From: Coenobita brevimanus
Taxonomy: Eukaryota; Arthropoda; Malacostraca; Decapoda; Coenobitidae
Assembly: GCA_032717465.1 (NCBI GenBank)
Contig: CM064713.1
Location: forward strand, 12,876,872-12,940,871
Direction of reading: 5' to 3'
DNA length: 64,000 nt
The notes under the pieces: generated by a model
What the model saw: the letters and a program-made list of their open reading frames with translations, nothing else
Database searches by the model: none
Told to the model about the DNA's origin: nothing
Position numbers and translations under genes: made by a program
In this document: positions 54,399 to 64,000 of the stretch, in pieces
How the letters are laid out: each line of letters starts with the position of its first letter
Position numbering within the stretch: position 1 is the first letter of the stretch

Positions 54399-54790
54399 TT
54401 AGATTCTTGTTTGTGTGGTTGATGCGTGGTGTTGTGAGCAGGTAAGTTGCTGTGTGGTCACATGCTTGTTTTGGGGTTTGACGTGTTATGTTGTCAGCAG
54501 GTAAGTAGTTATGTGGTTAGATGCGTGCTAGTATTGTTAAATGATCAGTAGTATGGTTAGATCTGCACGTGGTCAGTGTGTGCTTGTGTTGTTCAATGGG
54601 AAGTAATGTGGTTAGATGTGTCGTCAGATGCGTGCTTATGTTGTTAAATAAGCAATAGTGTGGTTAAATATGTGGTTGGATGCAAGGTTGCGCTTTTAGA
54701 TGGCTGACTGTGGCAATAGACGAGGTTGGGCTTTAAATTAATATTCTGATTGCAAAAGGTCTCGTCAAATCTTGGCACACACTTCCTGTT
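54080..54790. other. Intergenic with (GT)n
   Basis: A GT run lies at 54364-54398. Downstream, the phrase GTGGTTAGATG recurs irregularly (54400-54680). No gene is seen; the ORF 53946-54422 starts in the duplication and ends in GT-rich DNA. Confidence 0.5.
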
Positions 54791-54793
54791 GAA

Positions 54794-54953
54794 TGTGGTG
54801 ATGGAAGGCGCTACATGAAATACAGGATGGGACATTTATATTTAAAGCATTTCTTAGTGTTGAAATATAAAGTTGTGGTGATGGAAGCCGCTACATGAAA
54901 TACAGGATGGGACATTTATATCTAAAGCATTTCTTAGTGTTGAAATACGAAGT
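54794..54953. repeat. 80-bp tandem duplication
   Basis: Two copies of TGTGGTGATGGAAGGCGCTA, CATGAAATACAGGATGGGAC and TTAGTGTTGAAATA with few changes. A second small duplication (AGCGTATTAGCATACTGCTT) follows at 55082-55170. Confidence 0.92.
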
Positions 54954-55293
54954 TAGTTCACAACACATATACTGTGCATAGTACATGGATGAAAACATGT
55001 CAAAGACGAAGTAGTTACGTGACAGTTTAGTTTTAAAAATTACATCTGGCAAATGGGTGTCACTGGAGTTGTATTCACGACAGCGAATTAGCATACTGCT
55101 TATTACTGCATACAATGATGCTTTATCAACAGTGTGACAGCGTATTAGCATACTGCTTATTACTGTTTGCAATGTTGCCCTCATGAGGCAACGTAGGATT
55201 GGATGTTAGATGGATGGATGAATGTGAATAATTGCAAGGATCTTTATCATACACGCCCAACACTCAGGCCTTAAATGTACTGTATTATGCCAG

Positions 55294-55494
55294 CCCCGCC
55301 TCGGGTGCCAACACCACTACGGGTGTGATATGCCACTGGCTGTTATCGTTATCTGTGCCCCGCCTCGGGTGCCAACACCACTACGGGGGTGATATGCCAC
55401 TGGCTGTTATCGTTATCTGTGCCCCGCCTCGGGTGCCAACACCACTACGGGGGTGATATGCCACTGGCTGTTATCGTTATCTGTGCCCCGCCTC
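55294..55494. repeat. 64-bp minisatellite, three copies
   Basis: Units start at 55294, 55358, 55422 and (partial) 55486 with CCCCGCCTCGGGTGCCAACA and continue CACTGGCTGTTATCGTTATC. They are almost identical. Confidence 0.95.
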
Positions 55495-55499
55495 TCACA

Positions 55500-57075
55500 T
55501 ACAGTACAGTCTACAAACGCAATGGGTCGTATTCTCCTTCTCTTAGCAACTTTCCCATCACCTATTCATAAGCTATTTATTCTGCCCATTACGTACTTAT
55601 ATTCTCTTGTATATACTGATGCAAACACTGTCGAATTACAAAGATAAATAGCATACAAAAGGATACTGGGGTGTAATTTGCGACCTAAATCACTCAGGAA
55701 TTAAGATGCGTTACGAAGTGTCCCATACAAAGATGCTGCGCCTCAAAGTATTCCGTACACAGGCTCAGCAGCTGTTTGTATCAGCCAAGAAGAGGGAAAG
55801 AAAAAAAATAAGAAAGAAAGAAGAAGTAGAAATAAGAAAGAAAGAAAGAAGAAGAAGATGATGATGATGATGATGATGAATGATCTTAATCATAATAATC
55901 ATCATCATCAACTTCAGCCAAATATCATCCTCATCATGATACTGCCGTCCTTCTGGCCATGACAAACAGACCAGACAGGCTGCAGAACCCGGGCCAGTAA
56001 AACACAGCAGCGGGATAAACTACCATCAAAGTAGCCAGTGAAATGCGCCCCACGGACACAAGGCAAACAAACTATACCAGCATTTGTACACCTGGCAGCC
56101 CAGCAGGGGCTTTACCTGCTTCTCAACACGCTACAGAAATGACGGCAATGACTTTTTTTTTTTTTTTTTACCTCATGTTCATGAAGAAAATATTGAAATA
56201 ATCCTTTACTGCTGTCAAAACATTAATGACAAAACGCCCATATTCATTGTGTATACTGTCTTGGCCTCTCCCCACCCGCATAATTCTACCTCATCCCACC
56301 CACTTCATCTCCCACGCCCATTTCTTTATCCCCCCCCCTTGTCTTTCGTTTTTGGAGGAATCTTTGGCATTAATCTTGGCTGCACTGCAACCAGTAATCC
56401 TGCCACAGCCATTTCCACAGGGTACACTCTCCTGCCCCAGCCCCACCGCCCACCAACATTCCAGTCCGTCCCACCCACTGCTTTGCTCACCAAGGCCAGT
56501 ACTCTGCCCGCTCTTTGATGGTTTCATGGGGCGACGCAGGTCACCAGATCAACCAACGCCCTGGCTCATTTCCTGTTCCCTCTCTCTAGACAAGTTTACT
56601 CAGCACAGTAGCGCCCTTTTCTAATGGAGGGGTTAGATATAAGCTTCATTATCTCCTTCACCACTTACAGCATCTCCTTAGTTGACTGAAATCGTCTGCT
56701 TGCATCAAGGATCAAATAAATCTTGTGTCCTCGGGTGTAAGCGATTAACACGCACCCGCTTACCAAACTATATTATGATCCGATTTATGTATGTTTGTTG
56801 GTTTGTTTGTTACCGTAACACAGCAAAAACAGCGCACCGTAGTGCAAGTTGTTAGAGCAAGGTACCGTTAAAATGCCCTAACTTGGAGAATAAAACAATT
56901 TCCAGTCCAGTCGAGCAACGGTTCCCGAGTTATGACTCATTTCTGACCTATTGATATCGAGCAGAGGACCCGAAGGCTGCCTTTAAGCGAGTAAGTACAG
57001 AAGCATCAATCACCTGGATGCCATCGTCCCTATAGTTCATTCACCTCAACTTGGCCCAGAGGTTCGTCCTTATGA
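55500..57075. other. Intergenic, no gene seen
   Basis: A purine run of AAGAAAG units (55785-55855) leads into (GAT)n (55856-55880). A poly-T run lies at 56152-56169. ORFs at 56084-56624 are proline/serine-rich by composition, with no domain. Confidence 0.45.
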
Positions 57076-57079
57076 AGCA

Positions 57080-57285
57080 TGTTTCCCGTAGCTCACTGGC
57101 AGGATAAGACAATACTACGGCTCTACATTCTTTCCACAGCACTTTCTCGTGACTAGCATCATATCCAAGTGTTAATCTCTTGCTATAGCTCAGCATTCAT
57201 GATGGATGGATGGTAAATTTAGGCCAAGTTAAAGTAAACAGGGTATAGTATTCAGTACTGATGTTTTACTAATGATAATCCTATT
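57080..57285. repeat. Diverged third copy of part of the gene 1/2 upstream block
   Basis: CTCGTGACTAGCATCATATC, GTGTTAATCTCTTGCTATAG and GGCCAAGTTAAAGTAAACAG match 10660-10790 and 35785-35920 in order, with clearly lower identity. No TATA promoter or four-TM ORF is recognisable next to it. Confidence 0.7.
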
Positions 57286-57509
57286 GGAAAAACAAATACC
57301 AGGTACAGTCGATCACAAAAGTATGGATGCACACTCAGCACGAAGTAATATGACACCATGGACGACGGATACTGGAAAATACCTAATGCTTATTCACAAC
57401 GCTGGCAAACTTTTTTTTTTTTTTTTTTTTTTCACAGACCACATACATAACCTGCCTGGGACAAATTTCCAGTTATTATCATACATACTCAGATGATAAG
57501 CAATTAATC

Positions 57510-57735
57510 TTCTTGAAAGTGTATGTGAGTAAGGTGGAGGGGGGAGAGGGAGGGGGTGACCGAGGATGAAGTGAAGGGATGGAATGGAGAGGGATTGTCC
57601 AGTAGAGAGGGGGGATGTAAGTTGGGGACAGGGCAGCGAAATGGCAGGGGACTGGGGGGCATGGAGGCGATTTGTTTGTGGCCATCCCTTGAGGGATTAA
57701 GGCGTCTGGCTATACATAGATAGACAGACAAACAG
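57510..57735 (+). mobile_element. LINE family B, 3' end fragment
   Basis: It shares GGAGGCGATTTGTTTGTGGC, GGATTAAGGCGTCTGGC and a TACATAGATAGACAG tail with the copies at 28318 and 29970. Confidence 0.8.
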
Positions 57736-58053
57736 AATTCATAAGCTATATCGAACAGTTTGGATATCATCGCACCCATCCTGCTCGATTTTTTGTTAAT
57801 CAACCGTACATTTGTAGCTGATAATATCGCTCAAATTTTCAGTTGAACAATTATTAAACGTGTATACCGTATAATATTCTGAAAAGTTAGTTAGACTTGA
57901 AAGATCAAATCACTGGGTTTCAGATAAATATAAAGCAGGTGGATCAATATTTTTGTCCGCAACTGTACACAAACCATAACAGATTCCTAACAAATAAGGC
58001 GAAAAAAGACAATGGTTTATGCAAGTGTTGGGAGGCCGAACAGACGTGAGCTG

Positions 58054-58265
58054 GTGTGGGTGTTGGTGTTTGGTGAATATATGTGAATCAGTGAATAGTA
58101 ATTGTGTGGGTGTTGGTGTTTGGTGAATATATGTGAATCAGTGAATAGTAATTGTGTGGGTGTTGGTGTTTGGTGAATATATGTGAATCAGTGAATAGTA
58201 ATTGTGTCGGTGTTGGTGTTTGGTGAATATATGTGAATCACTTAATAGTAATTGTGTGGGTGTTG
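58054..58265. repeat. 50-bp minisatellite, about four copies
   Basis: Units read GTGTGGGTGTTGGTGTTTGG, TGAATATATGTGAATCAGTG and AATAGTAATT; the last is diverged. A (GT)n run follows at 58395-58434. Confidence 0.93.
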
Positions 58266-58392
58266 GTGAATATTGTAAATCAACAATTAAAAACTGTGTG
58301 TGTGTTAACAGTACTTAGTGAATGAGTCACTGAATAACAGTTGTGTGAGTGTTGGTATGGTTTGTGAAGAGGCTTTACTGAATAACAGGTAT

Positions 58393-58439
<47 letters not shown>

Positions 58440-58529
58440 AACAGCTTTTATAAGAGTATAATAATCTCCTGGTTTTCCCTCTTCCTTTTAAGTTCTGGAT
58501 CCAACACAGTGCCCATCGCTTATATAGTA

Positions 58530-58860
58530 GGGGGGAAAGGATGATGATGATGATTACGGTGGTGATGATGACCTCTGTGCAGCTAAAGATGATGATGATG
58601 ATTACGGTGGTGATGATGACCTTTGTGCAGGTAATGATGATGATGATGATGATGATTATGATGGTAATGTCGACCTATATGCATGTACAGATGATGATTA
58701 TGGTGGTGATGATGATGATGACCTTTGTGTAGGTAATGATGATGATGATGATGACTATGATTGTAATGTCGACCTATATGCATGTACAGATGATGATTAT
58801 AGTAGTAATAATGATGACTTTTGTGCATGTAATGATGATGATGATGATCAGCAAATGAGG
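58530..58860. repeat. (GAT)n compound minisatellite
   Basis: Blocks of (GAT)n alternate with GATTACGGTGGTGATGATGA, CCTTTGTGCAGGTAATGATG and GTCGACCTATATGCATGTAC. Higher-order units of about 115 bp are visible at 58628-58790. Confidence 0.9.
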
Positions 58861-58879
58861 CAGCACCTAGAGTTAGACG

Positions 58880-61761
58880 TCGATGGCTTCGTTGCAGCGA
58901 CCTCTCGTAGCTTGTGATGCTGTACTATAGTGAAAACAAAGGAAAAAGAAAGAAATAAAGGGCGAAAGAAAGACAAGGAGAAAGAAAGTGAGAAATGTGC
59001 AAAATAAAGAGAAATGAAGTAAAATATGAAAGAGAAAAGAAGGAATAAAAGTAGACGGTCAGACCAAAGAGTTGGCCTGGGTACAGGTGTAGTAGTGTGC
59101 CAGGCCGCTCCACCTTACTGCATCTTGTGTCCTACCTCTGTCCTAGCTTGTGATGCCGTTATATAGTGGTGGCTTTGATCTAATGTAGCCAGTGGTGGTG
59201 GTGCTGAGAGTTACCATGATGATGATGATGATACTGATGATGATGATGATGATAACGATGGTTATAATTGCGCGGATTAAATCTAGGAATACATAGGAAG
59301 CATTGATAACAGGAGGCCTATTGGCTCGTATCCAGGTTATAAGTACCATGTTTTTTGAAAACAACAAACATGTTAGCATATGAGAGAAAATAAAACACTG
59401 TACAGTATGAAATCTGTAATGTACAGTTGTTACAATAAGACCATATACAGTGTCAGAATATTGTCCTAAGTAAGGTCTTGTCTTTTCCTGGGGTTACGTT
59501 ACATGCACACCCATGAGAAACTAATTTCCGTCAAGTAATGAAACCTTTATAAAATGTCTGTCACAGCCATGATTTAACTATGTAATGGCCTAAAAAACAG
59601 TTTGTAGTGGTCCAAAACATCACCAGACATTACAATATACTTGTTTAAAGTGTATTTTGAGATGATTTACCAACAAATATTAAATTCTGCCAAAATACAG
59701 CTTAAACTTGTGTATTTGTGATGGTTTACTCATCCAGGAAAAGCCGGAGCCGGCAAAGTGGAGTACCGCGAAAGACGAGGCTGACTGTACTCGTGTGACT
59801 GTCGTCAGGATACACGTCAGCCTGGAAATAAACACACGCCATTACTTACTGACTCTACAAATATTTATCCTGACAAGTTTGTAGTGTATTTATACTCGTT
59901 GCACTAACCGCTGTTGTTGGTAGTTTATTCCATTGCAATAAACACACGCCATTACTTATTGACAATACTCTATAAATATTTATCCTAACAAATTTGTAAT
60001 ACACTAATCACTGCTGCTGTAGTTTATTACACTGTTCATCTACACGTAAAGCAGTTTTTCCCTATATCAGTATTCCTCTTCCTTATCATGAATTGTGGTC
60101 GTAGTGTCGTTCTGTATATCAAATAAAATATTCACCACAGCAGTCCACCAGGGTCATGTTAAGGCTGAGGATGCAAATTTTAAGCTACTGCCATCATTGT
60201 TTTTATTTATCATATTCTTTCAGTTATATCTATTTTCATCATATTCTTTACAATACCTTATGTAATACACTCATGATACTTTCTCTTACTATGTTTCAGT
60301 CATTCTGTCTGTGTATTATATTGTGTCTATTTTATTTTCTAGTCTTGTATTCCAGCTGCCGCCAAACGATTGGTATCCTGAGAAGCAACGTAAATTGGAC
60401 AACATACTAATGCCACGAAAATGAGAAAGAAAGAAGAGAAAGAAAATAAAAATCTAAAGGTGCTGGTGGTGATAACGATAGATAGATAGATAGACAGACA
60501 CATAGATTAGGTGGATAGATAAATAGAGAGAATGAAAAGCACTGAACGTTAGAAAAAAAATAGTAAATGGAAAAAGAAGAAAATAAAGGAAATGAAGAAT
60601 GGATGACAGAAAGAAAATTAAATGAAAAGATAAAATGACATGACAAAAACAACAAAGAAAGGATTAAAAAAAAAAGAACTGAGAAGAAAACGAGAGAGAG
60701 TTTGCTGAGAACAGCAAACAAAGCGAAGAAAAACGGAAAACAAGAAAGAAAAAAGGAAATGAGAAAGAAGACATAGTAGGATGGCAGCAGTAGTGATGGT
60801 TGGAACTGAAGACACCTTTATTAGAGTCCCAGAGCGCTGCACCTTACTTCACCTTGGCTCCTACTTCACCTGTTGCTTTACTGATGTTATATAGTGAAGA
60901 AAGAAAGAAAAAGACGATGAAGAGGGAAAAATATAATGAAAGGAAAAAAACAGGAAATGAAAAGAACAATGGAAGAAGAGAAAGAACAACAAACAAAAAG
61001 GATAAAAGTAAAGATAGAATGAAGAATACAGAAGAAAAGGATGACAAGAATGAAGCAAAACGTGAAATAAAGGCCAGGAAAAGGTAACGAAATAGAATGC
61101 GTTATAAATAGTAAAGGTGTTAACTCAGTACAGGTGTAGTAGATTCCCAGGCCGCTGCACCTGACTTCGTTTCGCTCCTGCCTCTTTATAGCTTCTGATG
61201 TCCTAATGTAGTAAAGAAAGACACGAGAAACAAAAGAAAGAAAGGGAAAAAGAAAAAGGGAGGAGAAGGAAGGGACGTAGTGAGAAATACAGAAAATAAA
61301 AAGAAAGAGTAAAAGGTGAAGTAGAAAGGAAGGGAGGGAGAGTGTGCGTGGTAGGGCATAGGGTTGAACTGGGTACACCTGTGGTAGTCTCAGGCCGCTA
61401 CACCTTACTCCATCTTGTCTCCTACCACTCTTGTACCTTGTGATGCCCTGATGTACTGCTGCATGGCATCTAATATATCTAATGATGATGAGATGATGGT
61501 GATGATGATGATGGTAATGACGGTATTAGTGAAGATGGTTCAGCCGATTTTTATGTTAACTGAATGGAATTTGATAATGATTAATGATGGTGGTGGTGGT
61601 GGTAGTGATGGTGATGATACTGGCATTAATGAAGATTATTAAGTTTTATGAATGGAGGAGGATAATGATAGTGATGATGATGATGATGATGAAAGTGAAG
61701 ATTATAAAGTTGACTTAGATGATAATATCTGTTTGAAGGACAATAATGACAGTAATGATGA

Positions 61762-61795
<34 letters not shown>

Positions 61796-62287
61796 GATGG
61801 TGGTGATTATTATAGTGATCATAATGGTGATGTAGATCCGCTTTGATGATAAGCTAACTTCATCTTGCCTCCTACCTCTCTGATGTAGTAAAGAAAGTAA
61901 AGACAAAATAAAGGACAAGCAATAAACATGAAGGAACAGAATATGTTAAGGGAAGAAAGACAGAAAATGAGAAAAGGTAAAAAAATAGAGAAGGAAGGAA
62001 GAGAAAAAGAAACATTGGAAATGAAACAAAATGGAAAAAACGAGAAAGAACATACAATTTATGGAAAGAGGAGAAAAAGAATGACTAAGGAAAGAAAAAA
62101 GGGAGAAAAAAACAAAAGTGTTAACGCAATACACCTGCAGTCTCTGCCCCAGGCCGCGCCACCGTATTTCACCTCGCCTCCTGCCTTGCTGGTGGCTTGC
62201 GATGCTCGCACTCATTGCCTAAATACTGCTGTTTGTGGTGGTGGTGGTGGTGGTGGATGTGGTGATATAAGTGTTGGTGATCGTAGC

Positions 62288-62327
<40 letters not shown>

Positions 62328-62530
62328 CTGACAGCGATCGTGGATGTGATGATAAAAGTGTTGGTGATCATAGCGATGATGATGATGGTGATGGTGATGC
62401 CTGTGGTGGTGATGGTGGCGCTGGTAAAGTAGGTTAGTACTAATTATGATCATTTTATTTCCTATCGCCTCACACCTCTCTTGTAGTTTGTGATGTTGTA
62501 TTACAACGCAGAAAGAAAGGATGATTAAAC
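58880..62530. repeat. Complex satellite: about eight copies of a 90-bp core
   Basis: The core carries a sequence like CAGGTGTAGTAG, CCAGGCCGCTGCACCTTACT, a CTCCTACCTC segment and GCTTGTGATGC..TA.TATAGT. Copies lie near 58882, 59075, 60815, 61123, 61365, 61855, 62120 and 62450. Between them are A/G-rich stretches (AAAGAAAGAAAG) or (GAT)n/(GGT)n blocks. Spacing runs from about 190 bases to 1.7 kb. ORFs here are low-complexity. Confidence 0.8.
59180..60810. other. AT-rich interval inside the complex satellite
   Basis: A duplicated segment (AAACACACGCCATTACTTA, 59826 and 59938) is the only clear structure before the purine-rich tract at 60415-60790. No gene is seen. Confidence 0.45.
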
Positions 62531-62725
62531 TGAAAGAAAGTTTTGCGTGAAAGAAAGATAAGGAGAAAGAGATAATAGAATAATAGAGTATGAGAGAAAA
62601 CAAAACAAAGTAAAACGAGCTAATATAGAAAATAAAGAATGGGAGACAGAAAGGAGGAAATTAAAGGAAAATGCGATGAAAAGATAGGAAGAAAAACATT
62701 TGAGAAAAAGGGAATGAACAAAAAT

Positions 62726-62730
<5 letters not shown>

Positions 62731-62779
<49 letters not shown>
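62731..62779. repeat. (AG)n microsatellite
   Basis: Pure AG run of about 24 repeats at the end of the purine-rich region. Confidence 0.95.
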
Positions 62780-62783
<4 letters not shown>

Positions 62784-63600
62784 AGTATAACATAATTCTA
62801 GTTGCCAGCAGTGTACTAACCATATGGTGGTACTACAACCGCCAGTGTAGCCAAACATTCATCAGCCAAGATAAGTACAGTAGCCGTAAATTACCACTGG
62901 CCAGTAGGTAGGCAGGGCTAACTTAGGGGATATGCGTCCCTCTCCAACACCAAAGCTAAATGTCAAACAATATTAATTCTGGTATGGAGACTTGTTAATC
63001 CTGCAGCTGGGTTAAAATCCTTTGTGAAATAGTTATTCCTCAGACAGCTTACTTATTTAGGGCATTACAAGGATATAGGCTACCAGTAGTCCACTAATCC
63101 TAACTATATTCCTGTAACTTGGCCGACAATTGCAATCTCCCCGTCATCATTGCTGAACTGTAACAAGTCAACCTTAGACTGTGATTAAAGAACTGCTGTG
63201 GAAAGGCTGTAGAGCTGTGGCAGTGTCCGTTTTTGCAGCTGAGCTAAGTTACATGAAAATTAGAGTCGACAGTCTGGATCAGGTTATTGTAAAAGAAGTA
63301 TAACAAAATCTAGTCATTTCAAAATTAACGAAGGAAAAAAAAAAAAAAGTCTTCATTATTTCACACTTCTATCGTAGTCATCGAAGTAGGACAAGAAGTA
63401 TATACTGGTTATTATTTAAATTTGAAAGTTTTACATAAAATAGGGAATTAATTATAATAGCGATACTAATGAATAAATTTACCTTGAATTTGTGATTTGT
63501 TTGAATTGAAGAAAAATATTGACAACACAAATAGGTTTTATTTAGCAGAATCCGTGTTTTTCATGCTTTAGCTTCCCATATAATGGAACAAATCAGGTCT
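62780..63600. other. Intergenic, no gene seen
   Basis: AT-rich sequence with no ORF over 60 codons and no clear repeat. Confidence 0.45.
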
Positions 63601-63611
63601 AATTTAAAGAA

Positions 63612-64000
63612 GCAAGAACAAATTCAAATTCAAATTCAAAAGATTAATGACGTAAAGGTTTACATCAAATGGGGTGTATTAGCATGCTAATATACCCACC
63701 AAGAGAGTAAAAAATAAAATATCTAATCAATATACCCGGTACCTTACATATGATACAGTGCCTAAATCACTTATTCCAATAAAACTTGGGAAACTTTTTA
63801 ACAATTTTAGAACATACATCATTTTTCATGAAATAACAGACCTGGTGTGTTACATTACCAATACTGGTATTCCGAAATTGTGCTAACTTATTACATTCCA
63901 ATACATAATGTTGTAATGTATGCTTACGTGATTCACCACATAATTTACAAAAAACACTCACCATCAATATACTGCCAACAGTATATATAACCCAACCGCA
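63612..64000 (-). mobile_element. LINE 3' end running off the window
   Basis: The minus ORF 63767-63967 reads FCKLCGESRKHTLQHYVLEC, NKLAQFRN and a following YFM motif. The CxxC..H..xxC pattern is the C-terminal zinc-knuckle-like region of several non-LTR retrotransposons. About 130 bp of 3' UTR follows, ending in TTTGAATTTGAATTTGAATT at 63612-63640, a typical hexamer tail. The rest of the element would lie beyond 64000. Confidence 0.7.

Noticed and set aside
58541..62603. Aspartate-, histidine- and lysine-rich ORFs
   Set aside because: Translations of (GAT)n and GAAAGAAA repeats.

Overview
This window looks like repeat-rich nuclear DNA of an arthropod, most likely a decapod crustacean. That is an inference from long GA, GT and TA microsatellites, many truncated LINEs, tRNA-derived SINEs, a Penelope-like element, many short TIR elements and scattered GGTTAGGTTA motifs. 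No search was possible, so the species is open. No rRNA gene, functional tRNA gene or CRISPR array is visible. Nearly everything readable is mobile or repetitive DNA; the best host-gene candidates are two intronless membrane-protein genes.

Layout. 0-5 kb: the edge of a segmental duplication, a Jockey/CR1-like LINE fragment, a tRNA-derived SINE and an RTE-like LINE (family A). 5-9 kb: duplicated short segments, a Tigger-like transposase scrap and a 30-bp minisatellite. 9.3-12.1 kb: four-TM gene 1 (minus strand), its TATA promoter and about 1.9 kb of upstream DNA. 12-21 kb: SINE and LINE debris, and a family A LINE sitting inside a 45-bp satellite. 20-25.7 kb: a family B LINE split by a SINE piece and by a 4.1-kb piggyBac element. 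25.7-34 kb: LINE B ends, a PIF/Harbinger deletion derivative, a palindromic MITE and tRNA-like modules. 34-44 kb: four-TM gene 2 and a second copy of the gene 1 upstream block, here broken by three separate TIR elements, one of which carries a near-perfect Penelope palindrome. 44-48 kb: a TA-flanked TIR element in a 52-bp minisatellite, a tRNA-derived SINE and a hAT MITE. 48.8-51 kb: a strongly strand-biased G-rich tract. 51.4-54.1 kb: the partner of the segmental duplication, with an expanded 31-bp array. 54-64 kb: minisatellites, a LINE B end, a 4-kb complex satellite and a LINE end running off the window.

The main candidate for something undescribed is the gene pair at 9.3-10.1 and 34.4-35.1 kb. 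Both encode small four-TM proteins that look distantly related. Their promoters and about 1.9 kb upstream are almost identical, yet the similarity stops at the predicted transcription start and the coding regions have diverged strongly. Because the two upstream blocks are so similar, one copy gives the empty insertion site for each transposon in the other, which fixes element ends and target duplications: TA, a 4-bp and a 9-bp duplication.
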